Shown here piece by piece: positions 53,087 to 63,248 of a stretch of DNA of 64,000 nucleotides (its first letter is position 1; every line of letters starts with the position of its first letter). The notes under the pieces were generated by a model. That model had not been told where the DNA came from, ran no database searches, and saw only the letters and a list, made by a program, of their open reading frames with translations. The stretch lies in contig CP075895.1 in assembly GCA_018604165.1 (NCBI GenBank), positions 3,033,001 through 3,097,000 on the forward strand. Direction: 5' to 3'. This stretch comes from Chitinophagaceae bacterium LGM1 (lineage in GTDB: Bacteria > Bacteroidota > Bacteroidia > Chitinophagales > Chitinophagaceae). The translations under genes were made by a program, and so were the position numbers.

Positions 53087-53850
53087 GCCTGCTGATATTG
53101 TTTATGCAATGCAACAAAATCGGTTACAGACAGTTGCTCGGCGCGTTTATCAAATATCTTATCAGTCAGTGCTTCGGGGGGCAATGTGCCTTTCAGGCCG
53201 TTTCGCAAGGTTTTGCGGCGTTGGTTGAAGGCTGCTTTTATCAGTTGTATAAACTTCTTCTTATCGGTTATACCATGCGGATTGTGCAGGTTGGTAAGGC
53301 GTATAACACCACTTTTCACTTTAGGTGGTGGTGTAAAGCAGTTCTCATGTACATCAAACAGGTATTCTACCCTGAAGAAAGCCTGCATCAATACACTTAA
53401 TATACCATAAGTTTTGCTACCCTCTTTGCAAGCCACACGTTGCGCTACCTCTTTCTGAAACATGCCTATCACTTCTGCCACTTGCGGTTCCCAGTCCAGC
53501 ACTTTAAATAATATAGGTGATGATATATTATATGGAAAATTGCCGATGATGCTGAATATACCCTCGAAAGGCGCATCAGCACGTAGTATATCCTTATGTA
53601 TTATTTTATCAGTCAATACAGGGTAGGTCTTTTTCAGGTATTCTACCTTTTCGTCATCTATCTCTATGGCTTTGTATTGTACATCGGGCAGTGCTATCAG
53701 GTATTTGGTAATAGCACCACCACCCGGCCCTACCTCTACCAGTTGCATACCAGCCGACAAGTGTAGCTGCTCTACTATCTTACGGCACATATTCTCGTCG
53801 TGCAGAAAGTGCTGGCCGAGGCTTTTCTTTAATGTATATGGTTGCGACAA
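53083..53850 (-). CDS. rsmA: 16S rRNA adenine dimethyltransferase
   Basis: RsmA (KsgA) dimethylates A1518 and A1519 of 16S rRNA. The 255-residue protein shows KKSLGQHFLHDENM at the start, LVEVGPGGGAITKYL (SAM motif I, about 37-51), the IIGNFPYNISSPI motif IV (about 117-129) and the C-terminal FNQRRKTLRN helix. The length is normal. The gene starts divergently from leucyl aminopeptidase. Confidence 0.96.
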   Translation of the reverse strand: MSQPYTLKKSLGQHFLHDENMCRKIVEQLHLSAGMQLVEVGPGGGAITKYLIALPDVQYKAIEIDDEKVEYLKKTYPVLTDKIIHKDILRADAPFEGIFSIIGNFPYNISSPILFKVLDWEPQVAEVIGMFQKEVAQRVACKEGSKTYGILSVLMQAFFRVEYLFDVHENCFTPPPKVKSGVIRLTNLHNPHGITDKKKFIQLIKAAFNQRRKTLRNGLKGTLPPEALTDKIFDKRAEQLSVTDFVALHKQYQQA

Positions 53851-53885
53851 TGTATTACGATTCGCGTTATATTAAGTTGACGTTG

Positions 53886-53934
53886 CAAAGTTAGCTGTAA
53901 ACTTATCAAACTATCGCACCGAAGTATAACTTTG
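53886..53934. promoter_or_regulatory. Divergent -7 elements between rsmA and leucyl aminopeptidase
   Basis: TAACTTTG occurs on the plus strand at 53927-53934 (24 bases before the aminopeptidase ATG) and on the minus strand at 53893-53886 (36 bases before the rsmA ATG). Both match TAnnTTTG. No good -33 boxes are seen. Confidence 0.6.
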
Positions 53935-53957
53935 CAGCCTAATCTGTTTTAGTTTTC

Positions 53958-55394
53958 ATGGAATTCAAGATACTGCAAAAGCCATCGGGCAAAAACCACC
54001 TGTATATTATTGATGATGCCAAAGCCTTAAAAAACATCACGGCACTCAGCGATAAAGAAAAGAAATACATAACACAGGCTATAACAGACGAGCAAACGTC
54101 TATTACCATCAATCAATATGGCGCGCTGGTATTTATATATGTGTTGAAAGCTAAAAAAACAGACTGGCAAACAACCGAAGCGCTGCGCAAAGCAGGTGCT
54201 GAATGGCAGGCTGTATGCAATAAGCACAAACTGGCAGACATCACCATTACCAATCTGGCGGCACAAGAAAATGCTGCTTATGTATTGGCAGAGGGTATGG
54301 CGCTGGCTTCTTATCAGTTTCTGAAATACCGTAGCGACGCGAAGAAAATAACACAAACCTTAAAGACCATATCTTTTACCAAAGAAAGCATCACGCTGAA
54401 ATTAGTAAACCAACTAAGTGTTATTAACGAAGCTGTTTACCGTGCGCGTACATTGGTAAACGAACCCCTGAACTACCTGACTGCTCAGCAACTTGCCAAA
54501 GAAATACAACTATTGGGCAAAGAAGCTGGCTTTACGGTACAAGTGCTGAATAAAGCACAGATAACTAAAGAAAAAATGGGCGGCATCCTTGCCGTGAACC
54601 GTGGTAGCATATTGCCGCCTACGTTCAGCATAATGGAATACAAACCCAAAAAAGCGATTAATAAAAAACCTATCGTACTGGTAGGTAAGGGCATAGTGTA
54701 TGATACAGGCGGACTAAGCCTGAAACCAACACCTGCCTCTATGGACCGCATGAAAAGCGATATGAGTGGTGCGGCTGTGGTGAGTGCATCTATGTATGCC
54801 ATCAGCAAATTGCAATTGCCGCTGCATGTAATAGCATTGGTACCTGCAACGGAAAACCGCCCTGGCGAAAATGCTTACACACCCGGCGATGTGATTACCA
54901 TGTATAGCGGTACTACGGTAGAAGTATTGAATACTGATGCAGAGGGCAGATTGGTACTGGCAGATGCACTACACTGGGCAAAACGCTACAAACCCGAATT
55001 GGTGATGGACTTTGCTACGCTGACAGGTGCAGCATCTGTAGCCGTAGGCGAGCATGGCATAGTGTGTATGGGTACTGCGGAAGAAAATACCAAACAATCG
55101 CTGCGTGAAAGTGGCTACCGCCAATACGAAAGGCTTGTAGAATACCCGCTGTGGGATGAATATGGCGATATGATAAAAACCGATATTGCCGACTTGAAAA
55201 ACATAGGCGGCCCATCGGGCGGCGCTATAACGGCAGGTAAATTCTTAGAACATTTTACAGATTATCCTTGGATGCACTTTGACATTGCAGGCGTATCGCA
55301 TAGCATTACTAAACGCAGCTATATGCCCGCAGGCGGCACAGGCTATGGCATACGTATGTTGCTCGATTTCCTGATGCACTACGGAAAAGCATAA
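53958..55394 (+). CDS. Leucyl aminopeptidase (M17)
   Basis: The 478-residue cytosolic metallo-peptidase has the M17 signature NTDAEGRLVLADAL (about 324-337), the metal Lys/Asp block VGKGIVYDTGGLSLKP (about 237-252), MKSDMSGAAVVSA and the GGAITAGKFLEHF segment. It removes N-terminal residues from peptides and is normally a hexamer with two metals per subunit. The length is normal. Confidence 0.95.
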   Translation: MEFKILQKPSGKNHLYIIDDAKALKNITALSDKEKKYITQAITDEQTSITINQYGALVFIYVLKAKKTDWQTTEALRKAGAEWQAVCNKHKLADITITNLAAQENAAYVLAEGMALASYQFLKYRSDAKKITQTLKTISFTKESITLKLVNQLSVINEAVYRARTLVNEPLNYLTAQQLAKEIQLLGKEAGFTVQVLNKAQITKEKMGGILAVNRGSILPPTFSIMEYKPKKAINKKPIVLVGKGIVYDTGGLSLKPTPASMDRMKSDMSGAAVVSASMYAISKLQLPLHVIALVPATENRPGENAYTPGDVITMYSGTTVEVLNTDAEGRLVLADALHWAKRYKPELVMDFATLTGAASVAVGEHGIVCMGTAEENTKQSLRESGYRQYERLVEYPLWDEYGDMIKTDIADLKNIGGPSGGAITAGKFLEHFTDYPWMHFDIAGVSHSITKRSYMPAGGTGYGIRMLLDFLMHYGKA

Positions 55395-55428
55395 ATTTGA
55401 TTTTTACTAAACAAGAAGCTGTTTGCCC

Positions 55429-56526
55429 ATGCAACCTAACAATATTGAAAAACCGATAATCGGCATTACCATCGGCGACCTGAATGGTATAGGGCCCGAA
55501 GTAGTTATCAAAACAATATCTGATAACAGGATACTGGATTTGTGTACGCCCGTTGTTTTTTCGTCGAACAAGGTTATCAATTTTTATAGAAAGATTGTCA
55601 CTTCCGAACACCCCATCAATTTCAATAGCACTAAAGACCTTACCAAGCTACACCCCAAGCAGGTAAACATCTTCAACTGTTGGGAAGAAGAAGTGCCGCT
55701 GCAACCCGGGCAACTGACAGACGCTGCCGGCAAATACGCCATACGCTCGCTGCAGGTAGCTACCCAATGCCTGAAAGATGGTGAGTTGGATGCTATTGTT
55801 ACTGCCCCCATCCACAAAAGCAACACACAGACAAACGATTTTCCGTTTACAGGACATACACCTTTTCTGAAAGATAAATTCGGCGCGAAAGATGTAGTGA
55901 TGATACTCTACAGCCACAACCTGCGTGTGGCACTGGCTACGGAGCATATACCTGTTGCCAAAGTAGCGCAAACCATTACCAAAGAACTATTGCAAAGCAA
56001 ACTAAGCATACTGCGCGACAGCCTCGTAAAAGACTTTGGCATAGACAAACCGAAGATTGCAGTGCTGGGATTGAACCCACATGCTGGTGATGGCGGACAG
56101 ATAGGCAATGAAGACCAGAGCGTTATAAAACCCGCAGTAGATGCCATGCAGCAAAACGGGCATTTGGTGTATGGGCCATATAGTGCCGATGCATTCTTTG
56201 CGCGCAGCAGTTATGTAAACTTCGATGCAGTGCTGGCTATGTACCACGACCAGGGGCTGATACCATTTAAAACACTGGCGCATGGCGAGGGTGTAAATTA
56301 TACAGCAGGCTTGCCGGTAGTGCGTACATCGCCCGACCACGGCACAGCTTTTGATATTGCAGGGCAAGGCATTGCAGACCCATCCTCTTTTCAGGAAGCA
56401 TTGTTTCAGGCAATAGACTTAGTAAGGCAACGTGCCAACTATGCTACTAATACCGCTAACCCCATGCGCAGAGGGCGCATAGAGAAAGAAAAAGAAAACA
56501 GCACATCGCTCAAGCTGGAAGAATAA
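55429..56526 (+). CDS. pdxA: 4-hydroxythreonine-4-phosphate dehydrogenase
   Basis: PdxA oxidises 4-phosphohydroxy-L-threonine in de novo pyridoxal phosphate synthesis. Family blocks are PIIGITIGDLNGIGPEVV at the N-terminus, TAPIHKSNTQTNDFPFTGHT (about 126-145), LGLNPHAGDGGQIGNED and AMYHDQGLIPFKTL with the metal-binding His. I choose ATG 55429 over TTG 55423. The length of about 365 is slightly above the enterobacterial enzyme. It is 34 bases downstream of the aminopeptidase gene. Confidence 0.95.
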   Translation: MQPNNIEKPIIGITIGDLNGIGPEVVIKTISDNRILDLCTPVVFSSNKVINFYRKIVTSEHPINFNSTKDLTKLHPKQVNIFNCWEEEVPLQPGQLTDAAGKYAIRSLQVATQCLKDGELDAIVTAPIHKSNTQTNDFPFTGHTPFLKDKFGAKDVVMILYSHNLRVALATEHIPVAKVAQTITKELLQSKLSILRDSLVKDFGIDKPKIAVLGLNPHAGDGGQIGNEDQSVIKPAVDAMQQNGHLVYGPYSADAFFARSSYVNFDAVLAMYHDQGLIPFKTLAHGEGVNYTAGLPVVRTSPDHGTAFDIAGQGIADPSSFQEALFQAIDLVRQRANYATNTANPMRRGRIEKEKENSTSLKLEE

Positions 56527-56534
56527 ATAATACC

Positions 56535-56562
56535 AATGCACACTTCAACGTGTGCATTTTTT
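56535..56562 (+). terminator. Terminator of pdxA
   Basis: AATGCACAC (56535-56543) pairs with GTGTGCATT (56550-56558), with TTTTT following, just after the pdxA stop. Confidence 0.85.
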
Positions 56563-56609
56563 AACTGTACACAAACGGCTTAACTTAGCCGCATACAGAG
56601 CAATAGATT

Positions 56610-57851
56610 ATGTTAGACTTTGAAAGATTTACGTTAGACAACGGATTGCGGGTAATAGTACACAAAGACACCACTACACCTATGGTGGCTGTCAATGTAT
56701 TGTACGATGTTGGCGCAAGAGATGAAAACCCAGAGCGTACAGGTTTTGCCCATTTGTTTGAACACCTGATGTTTGGTGGCAGCGAAAACATACCATCGTA
56801 CGACGAGCCGCTGCAAATGGCAGGTGGTGAAAACAACGCATACACCACCAACGACATTACCAACTACTACATACAACTGCCGTTGCAAAATATTGAAACG
56901 GCTTTTTGGTTGGAGAGCGACCGTATGAATGCTTTGGCATTCAGTGACAAGAGCCTGGATGTGCAACGCAAAGTAGTAAGCGAAGAGTTTAAAGAACACT
57001 ATATCAACAAACCATACGGCGATGCTTGGGAAAACCTGCGCAAGCTGGCATACAAGCAGCACCCCTATCAGTGGATGACGATAGGTAAAGAACTAAAACA
57101 TATTGAAGAAGCACAGTTGCAAGACGTACAGTCGTTTTTCTACAAACACTACCGACCCGTAAATGCTATACTGGCTGTGGCTGGCAATGTAACCACAGAG
57201 CAGGTAAGGCAACTGGCGGAAAAATGGTTTGGCAACATACCCGCAGGTGATAAATACAATCGCAACCTGCCGCAAGAGCCAACACAAACAGCAGCACGAG
57301 TTGCTACGATAGAAGCCAATGTGCCATTAGACGCGCTATACAAAGCATGGCATATAGGCGGGCGTATGTCGCCAACGTACTATGCTGCCGATTTGATAAC
57401 CGAGATAATGGGCAATGGCTTTGCATCTCGTCTGTATCAGCGATTGGTAAAAGAGCAGCAGCTATTCAGCAATATCAGTTGCTACCATACCGGCAGTACC
57501 GACCCCGGACTGTTGGTAATTGAGGGCAAGATTGTAGAAAACAAAAACATAGCCGATGCCAATGCAGCCGTAGAAGCGGAAATTGAAAAACTGGTAGCAG
57601 AGGGTGTAACGGAAGAAGAACTGCAAAAAGCCAAGAACAAAATAGAGGCGATGATAACGTTTGAGGATATGACCATCCTTTCTCGTGCCAACAACCTTGC
57701 TTTTTATGAGCTGCTGGGCGATGCTGCACTCATCAACAAAGAGTGGGATAACTACAATGCTGTTACTACTGCGCTGTTGCAGCAAACAGCCAAAGAAGTA
57801 TTCCGCAATGAAAACAGCAACACATTATATTATAAAAGAAAAGCACAGTAA
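56610..57851 (+). CDS. M16 family zinc protease
   Basis: The 413-residue protein has the inverted zinc motif HLFEH (HxxEH, about 48-52) in GFAHLFEHLMFGG, the distal Glu in VVSEEFKEHY, and a C-terminal inactive M16 half. There is no signal peptide, so it is probably cytoplasmic or exported by another route. Its size fits the small two-domain processing-peptidase type. The partner M16 subunit is not encoded next to it. Confidence 0.93.
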   Translation: MLDFERFTLDNGLRVIVHKDTTTPMVAVNVLYDVGARDENPERTGFAHLFEHLMFGGSENIPSYDEPLQMAGGENNAYTTNDITNYYIQLPLQNIETAFWLESDRMNALAFSDKSLDVQRKVVSEEFKEHYINKPYGDAWENLRKLAYKQHPYQWMTIGKELKHIEEAQLQDVQSFFYKHYRPVNAILAVAGNVTTEQVRQLAEKWFGNIPAGDKYNRNLPQEPTQTAARVATIEANVPLDALYKAWHIGGRMSPTYYAADLITEIMGNGFASRLYQRLVKEQQLFSNISCYHTGSTDPGLLVIEGKIVENKNIADANAAVEAEIEKLVAEGVTEEELQKAKNKIEAMITFEDMTILSRANNLAFYELLGDAALINKEWDNYNAVTTALLQQTAKEVFRNENSNTLYYKRKAQ

Positions 57852-57856
57852 ACATC

Positions 57857-58831
57857 ATGCTTTTTGAAGGAAAGATAACAGACAACGGTTTTGACAACCG
57901 TATAACACAACTATTCAGCATACAATACCCTATTATACAAGCGGGTATGATATGGGCATCGGGCTGGCGGCTGGCATCAGCGGTAAGCAATGCGGGTGGA
58001 CTGGGTTTGATAGGCGCTGGTAGTATGTATCCCGATGTATTGCGCGAGCATATACAGCAATGTAAAGCCGCAACCAGCAAGCCATTTGGCGTAAACCTGC
58101 CACTACTCTACCCCGATATTGACAAACACATTGCCATCATCATAGAAGAAAAAGTACCTATTGTTTTTACATCGGCAGGCAACCCTAAAACATGGACAGC
58201 CAAACTGAAAGAGCATGGCATAACGGTGGTACACGTAGTATCGAGTGCTAAGTTTGCCAAGAAGTGCGAAGATGCAGGTGTAGATGCAGTAGTAGCTGAG
58301 GGCTTTGAAGCAGGCGGACATAACGGGCGGGAAGAAACTACCACACTCTGCCTGATACCCCATGTACGCCAAAGCATCAGCATACCACTCATAGCGGCAG
58401 GTGGCATAGCTACAGGCCGTGCCATGTATGCCATGATTGCGCTAGGTGCAGAGGGTGTGCAGATAGGCAGCCGCTTTGTGTGTACGCCAGAAGCATCCAG
58501 CCACCAGGCATTTAAAGAGGCAATAGTAGCAGCCAATGAGGGCGATACGGTACTGACATTGAAAGAGCTGACACCTGTGCGCCTCATCAAAAACGAGTTT
58601 TACCAACGCGTAGCTGTAGCAGAAGAAAACTGTGCAACCAAAGAACAGATGGAAGAACTGCTTGGCAGAGCAAGGGCTAAGAAAGGTATGTTTGAGGGCG
58701 ACATGGTGGAAGGTGAGTTGGAAATAGGACAAATTAGCAGCATGATAAAGGATATTAAACCCGCAGCTAATATTCTTTCAGAAATATGGAAAGAATTCAC
58801 AGAAACGGCAAAAAATCCGTTTCGTTTCTGA
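57857..58831 (+). CDS. Nitronate monooxygenase / FabK-like flavoprotein
   Basis: The 324-residue TIM barrel has QYPIIQAGMIWASGWRLA at the N-terminus, AEGFEAGGHNGREE (about 148-161) with the FMN-site Gly/His, and LIAAGGIATGRAMYAMIALGAEGVQIGSRF near 205. Both nitronate monooxygenase (2-nitropropane dioxygenase) and enoyl-ACP reductase FabK share this family, and the sequence alone does not separate them. It starts five bases after the M16 gene, same strand. Confidence 0.9.
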   Translation: MLFEGKITDNGFDNRITQLFSIQYPIIQAGMIWASGWRLASAVSNAGGLGLIGAGSMYPDVLREHIQQCKAATSKPFGVNLPLLYPDIDKHIAIIIEEKVPIVFTSAGNPKTWTAKLKEHGITVVHVVSSAKFAKKCEDAGVDAVVAEGFEAGGHNGREETTTLCLIPHVRQSISIPLIAAGGIATGRAMYAMIALGAEGVQIGSRFVCTPEASSHQAFKEAIVAANEGDTVLTLKELTPVRLIKNEFYQRVAVAEENCATKEQMEELLGRARAKKGMFEGDMVEGELEIGQISSMIKDIKPAANILSEIWKEFTETAKNPFRF

Positions 58832-58871
58832 AAATATTGCTTATATTACAATTTCTAAAATCAAGTAAAAT

Positions 58872-60596
58872 ATGAAAAAAGCCTACTTAACTTTTTTATT
58901 AGGTTTATCATCTATAATAGGCTATTCGCAAATAAATGGGCCAGACACAGTATGTCTCGGAGGCAATCCAACCTTTACAACTGCTCATGAGGCTGGCACT
59001 TATGCATGGTCTGTTGGCAATGTTGATACAGACCCATCATCTATATCAGGTTCTTCTGTTATCAGGATTGATTCTTCTCTCTCAGGGATTTCTATGCAGT
59101 TCGACGGTGGTAGGTATTACGCTTTTGTTACAGTAAGAAGCGGTTATTTGTTGAAGCTTGATTTCGGCACTCAACCATATCCCGGCACACCCGTAGTGAC
59201 AAACCTCGGCAATTTTGGTGTATTAGGCGATAGCACTATCAGTATTGATATATTGAAAGATGACAATGGCAACTGGCATGGCTTTACGCTTGATGGTAAA
59301 AAGCTGGTACGCTTTTCCTTCGGCAGCAGCCTGAATAACACTCCTACTGCTACAGCAACGACTATCAATAGCTTCGCATACCCTTATTTTGTTACTGTCA
59401 GGAAGTTTAATTCTGAATGGGTAGGTTTTGTACTAAACAGGTCATTCAGCACTATTAGTCGCCTTGAATTTGGCAACTCATTGGCCAATGTGCCTGTAGC
59501 AACCAGCTTAGGTCTCAGTTTCGGATTGCTTTCAGCCCCGGTGAATATGACACTCCATCAATGGAATGGCAACTGGTTTGCGTTGGTAACTAACATAGGT
59601 GCTGGCGGTGGCCCCGGTGGTGGCGACCGTCTTGTAAGGTTGGCTTTTGGAACTGACCTTAAAAACAACACCCCTAACGAAACGAATTTTAATAACCCAA
59701 ACAACAGGCTAGCTAATCCAAGGGCTATAGTAATGGTTGGTGATTGCGATACCAGCTATGCATTAATAGCTAACGAAAATAATCATAGGCTTATTAAGAT
59801 TGAATTTGTTGGTGGCAACATTACAGGTAATGCATCAGGCGTAGATTTAGGCACTGTAGGCATACCAAGCAGTGAAACCAATGCCATGTCACCATTTTGG
59901 TACAACAACAGGTTGCATTTTATAGGTACCAGCTTCGACTCTACCATTTATCTATATGATAATGTTTATAATCTACCGACAGGTGGCACTACTTCATATA
60001 CTAATAGTGGATACACACGCACTTTTAATACAGGTGGCACATATACAGTAACGCTCCACGCCGATCAAGGTGATGTATCGGGCAGCAGAACGATATGCCG
60101 TAATATTGTGGTGCTTGGCAATATCAAAGTAGCTATTAAACAAAGCGGCGATACGCTTGTTGCTTCCGGTACATTATGCGACAATTACGTTTGGAAATTT
60201 AATGGCGTAATCATACCTGGTGTCAACACACAAAAATATTTACCTGTAGAAGGCTTTGGTGTGTATACTGTTACCGGCACTACTGCAGGCTGCTCAGCAA
60301 CATCAAATTATCAATATTGGCCTGTCTCAGTAAACAATGTATTGCAGGCAGAGAACGTAATCATCAGCCCTAACCCTTCAAATGGTGTGTTCAACATCAA
60401 CATCAACGGAGTGAAAGGCAGTGTTGCGATACAGTGCTACAACGTAATGGGTGCTAATGTTGCAAGTAAAATAGCAGAAGCAAATGGCAGGCTTACCACA
60501 TCTGTAGACCTCTCAAACTTACCAAAAGGTATATACCAGGTGAAAATACAAACTGCAGACGGCGCAACTATCGTTAAACAAGCGTTGCTACAATAA
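58872..60596 (+). CDS. Secreted T9SS protein with beta-propeller-like repeats
   Basis: A signal peptide (KKAYLTFLLGLSSIIGYS) is followed by about 330 residues of repeats containing W-x-G-F and L-x-R-x-x-F-G (LVRFSFGSS, ISRLEFGNS, LVRLAFGTD), suggesting a six- to eight-blade propeller. A Cys-rich Ig/PKD-like part follows and then a type A sorting domain (VIISPNPSNGVFNI, LSNLPKGIYQVKIQTADG). It is probably a surface or secreted protein. The ligand is unknown. Confidence 0.85.
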   Translation: MKKAYLTFLLGLSSIIGYSQINGPDTVCLGGNPTFTTAHEAGTYAWSVGNVDTDPSSISGSSVIRIDSSLSGISMQFDGGRYYAFVTVRSGYLLKLDFGTQPYPGTPVVTNLGNFGVLGDSTISIDILKDDNGNWHGFTLDGKKLVRFSFGSSLNNTPTATATTINSFAYPYFVTVRKFNSEWVGFVLNRSFSTISRLEFGNSLANVPVATSLGLSFGLLSAPVNMTLHQWNGNWFALVTNIGAGGGPGGGDRLVRLAFGTDLKNNTPNETNFNNPNNRLANPRAIVMVGDCDTSYALIANENNHRLIKIEFVGGNITGNASGVDLGTVGIPSSETNAMSPFWYNNRLHFIGTSFDSTIYLYDNVYNLPTGGTTSYTNSGYTRTFNTGGTYTVTLHADQGDVSGSRTICRNIVVLGNIKVAIKQSGDTLVASGTLCDNYVWKFNGVIIPGVNTQKYLPVEGFGVYTVTGTTAGCSATSNYQYWPVSVNNVLQAENVIISPNPSNGVFNININGVKGSVAIQCYNVMGANVASKIAEANGRLTTSVDLSNLPKGIYQVKIQTADGATIVKQALLQ

Positions 60597-60615
60597 CTAG
60601 CCAAGCTATTTATAT

Positions 60616-60646
60616 AAAAAAGCCATCTCTTACAGATGGCTTTTTT
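60616..60646 (+). terminator. Terminator after T9SS gene
   Basis: GCCATCT (60622-60628) pairs with AGATGGC (60634-60640), followed by six T; A residues precede the stem. Confidence 0.88.
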
Positions 60647-60682
60647 ATTTGCTTTTTGCTTTATAATTTTTGAATTTGCAGT

Positions 60683-61279
60683 ATGTTCTACTCATTCAAA
60701 GGCTTTATACCTGTAGTGCACCCAAGTGCATATGTACACCCGCAAGCAGTGGTAACGGGTAATGTGATTATTGGTAAAGACGTGTATATAGGACCTGGAG
60801 CAGCATTGCGTGGCGACTGGGGTGGTATAGTTATAGAAGACGGCTGCAATGTGCAGGAGAATTGCACGATACACATGTTCCCCGGTGTTACAGTACTGCT
60901 GCGCGAGGGGGCGCACATAGGCCATGGTGCCATCATACACGGTGCTACCATTGGCAAAAATGTACTGGTGGGTATGAATAGTGTAGTGATGGACGAAGTG
61001 GAGATTGGCGATGAGTGCATCATCGGCGCGCTATCATTTATAGCAGCTAATACCAAAATTCCGCCACGCAGCTTAGTGGTAGGCAACCCCGCCAAAGTAA
61101 TAAAAGAAGTGAGCGATGAAATGATAAAATGGAAAACCAAAGGTACACAATTGTACCAAAGCCTGCCGCATGATATGCGCGAACATGCCACCCCTTGCGA
61201 ACCACTTACAGAAATACCTGCCAATCGCCCAACACAGGAAAGCCTTTACGATACTTGGAATAAGATAAAGGGTAGCTGA
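60683..61279 (+). CDS. PaaY/CaiE-like gamma-carbonic-anhydrase family protein
   Basis: The 198-residue left-handed beta-helix shows hexapeptide repeats (VIIGKDVYIGPGAAL and onward), the gamma-CA metal His region (CTIHMFPGVTV, HIGHGAIIHG) and a C-terminal extension with GTQLYQSLPHDM and EIPANRP that resembles PaaY/CaiE rather than plain gamma carbonic anhydrase. PaaY is a thioesterase in phenylacetate degradation. No paa genes are near, so the role here is open. Confidence 0.88.
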   Translation: MFYSFKGFIPVVHPSAYVHPQAVVTGNVIIGKDVYIGPGAALRGDWGGIVIEDGCNVQENCTIHMFPGVTVLLREGAHIGHGAIIHGATIGKNVLVGMNSVVMDEVEIGDECIIGALSFIAANTKIPPRSLVVGNPAKVIKEVSDEMIKWKTKGTQLYQSLPHDMREHATPCEPLTEIPANRPTQESLYDTWNKIKGS

Positions 61280-61368
61280 TTGGGTGATTAGTTTATTAGG
61301 CAACTGGCAGAAATAATTGTTCATTTCGTGACAGTGCTTTGCACATCGCCACGGTTAGGGATTAATGC

Positions 61369-61393
61369 TAAAAAAGCAGCACGTAGGCTGCTT
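61369..61393 (-). terminator. Terminator of rho
   Basis: AAGCAGC (61374-61380) and GCTGCTT (61387-61393) pair around a 6-base loop. On the minus strand a T-run follows (61373-61370). It lies 28 bases after the rho stop. Confidence 0.8.
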
Positions 61394-61421
61394 AGTATTT
61401 GTAAAATATATTGAGTTACAT

Positions 61422-63029
61422 CTACTTACCCATTATCGCCAAAAACTCTTCGTTGTTTTTAGTGCCTTTCATTTGCTTCATCAGGAAGTTCATAGCCTCG
61501 TCTGTATGCATATCGGCAATATGATTGCGGAGTATCCACATTTTGTTGAGTACATCTTTTTCCAGTAGCAAATCATCGCGGCGGGTAGATGATGATGTAA
61601 TGTCTATAGCAGGGAAGATGCGTTTGTTAGCCAGCTTACGGTCGAGCTGTAATTCCATATTACCTGTACCCTTAAATTCTTCAAATATCACCTCGTCCAT
61701 CTTAGAGCCCGTATCTATCAGGGCTGTAGCCAGTATCGTCAGCGAGCCGCCGTTTTCTATTTTACGTGCTGCGCCAAAAAACTGTTTAGGTTTCTGCATG
61801 GCGTTGGCTTCTACACCACCACTTAATACCTTACCACTGGCAGGTGCTACGGTATTGTGCGCACGGGCAAGGCGGGTAATAGAGTCGAGCAGTATCACCA
61901 CATCGTGCCCCACCTCTACCAATCGCTTGGCTTTTTGCAGGGCGATGGTTGATACTTTTACGTGTTTATCAGCAGGTTCATCAAATGTTGATGCTATCAC
62001 CTCTGCACGCACACTACGCTGCATATCTGTTACCTCTTCCGGGCGTTCATCCACCAATACTATCATCAGGTAGCACTCAGGGTGGTTGGCTGCTATGGCA
62101 TTGGCTACTTCTTTCAGCAGCATGGTTTTACCCGTTTTGGGTTGTGCTACTATTAGTCCGCGTTGTCCTTTACCTATTGGGGTAAAGAGATCCATAATAC
62201 GCGTACCGTAATTAAGACCTGTAGAAAAAAGGTTCAGTTTCTCGAATGGGAAAAGCGGTGTCAGGTAATCGAAAGGTACACGGTCGCGTATCTCGTCGGG
62301 CAGCTTACCGTTGATGGTTTCAACCTTTAGTAGGGCAAAATATTTTTCACCTTCTTTAGGCGGGCGCACCGTACCACGTACCGTATCGCCTGTTTTTAAT
62401 CCGAATAATTTTATCTGCGATGGCGAAACATATACGTCATCTGGAGAGCTTAAATAATTATAATCGCTGCTGCGCAAAAAGCCATAACCATCGGGCATCA
62501 TTTCCAGCACACCTTCACTGAATACTACACCGTCAAACTCTACATTGAAACTCGACTGTGGAGCTTCTCTACGTTGCTGGTGTCTGTTTTGGTGTTGATG
62601 CTGGTGTTGCGGACGCTCTTCAGTAGGTTCTGTAGCGGCAGCTTGTGGTGGTTGTACTTCTGCCTCGGTAGTATCGGGCATAGTAATACCAGACGAGGTT
62701 GTTTCTTCTTGGGGTGCAGTAACAACTTCAGGAGTGGTTGTTTCTTCTTCTGCAGCCTCTACGCGCGGTTTTCTTGCACGGCGTTTTTTATCATCGCCTG
62801 CTGCTTCGGCGGCAGGTGTTGTTTCGGGTGCAGTTGCTTCTACTTTGGGTTTGCGGGTGCGGCGTTTTTTGTCTTCGCCTTCAGATTGATTCAATGTTTG
62901 CTGATCCAATATCTTATTGATTAAAGTTTGTTTGTCTAATGAACGGGAATTGCTGATTTTCAGTTGTTCAGCCAAGTCTGCCAGTTCCGGAACGAGCATG
63001 TCGTTCAGCGATGCAATGTCGTACTGCAT
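61422..63029 (-). CDS. rho: Transcription termination factor Rho with disordered insert
   Basis: The 535-residue protein has a Rho N-terminal domain (about 1-46). A 110-residue Lys/Arg/Glu/Pro/Thr/His-rich insert follows, with two copies of a DKKRR-x-RKP-x-VEA unit and an [14 protein letters not shown] run. The cold-shock-like RNA-binding domain comes next ([15 protein letters not shown]). The ATPase has Walker [13 protein letters not shown] (about 292-303), [12 protein letters not shown] and the R-loop ([19 protein letters not shown]). Rho ends untranslated RNA synthesis. The length is much above E. coli Rho because of the insert, as in other Bacteroidota. Confidence 0.97.
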   Translation of the reverse strand: MQYDIASLNDMLVPELADLAEQLKISNSRSLDKQTLINKILDQQTLNQSEGEDKKRRTRKPKVEATAPETTPAAEAAGDDKKRRARKPRVEAAEEETTTPEVVTAPQEETTSSGITMPDTTEAEVQPPQAAATEPTEERPQHQHQHQNRHQQRREAPQSSFNVEFDGVVFSEGVLEMMPDGYGFLRSSDYNYLSSPDDVYVSPSQIKLFGLKTGDTVRGTVRPPKEGEKYFALLKVETINGKLPDEIRDRVPFDYLTPLFPFEKLNLFSTGLNYGTRIMDLFTPIGKGQRGLIVAQPKTGKTMLLKEVANAIAANHPECYLMIVLVDERPEEVTDMQRSVRAEVIASTFDEPADKHVKVSTIALQKAKRLVEVGHDVVILLDSITRLARAHNTVAPASGKVLSGGVEANAMQKPKQFFGAARKIENGGSLTILATALIDTGSKMDEVIFEEFKGTGNMELQLDRKLANKRIFPAIDITSSSTRRDDLLLEKDVLNKMWILRNHIADMHTDEAMNFLMKQMKGTKNNEEFLAIMGK

Positions 63030-63248
63030 GTTGTAATTACTTCAATGTGGTTTTGTGTTCTCAATAGTCCACTTATTCTATAAACAAATCCCTTTTTTTA
63101 ATTGTTTAATCCGCCTGTACAGCCAAACGGAGTAATAAAGAAGCAGGGAAAAAATTCAGGGTAAACTGAATATGTAAAGAATGGAACGAATGTCCTTGTT
63201 GCAAGTTTACAACTGTTTTGCTTAAAAAACCAAAAAAAGGCGGATTTT

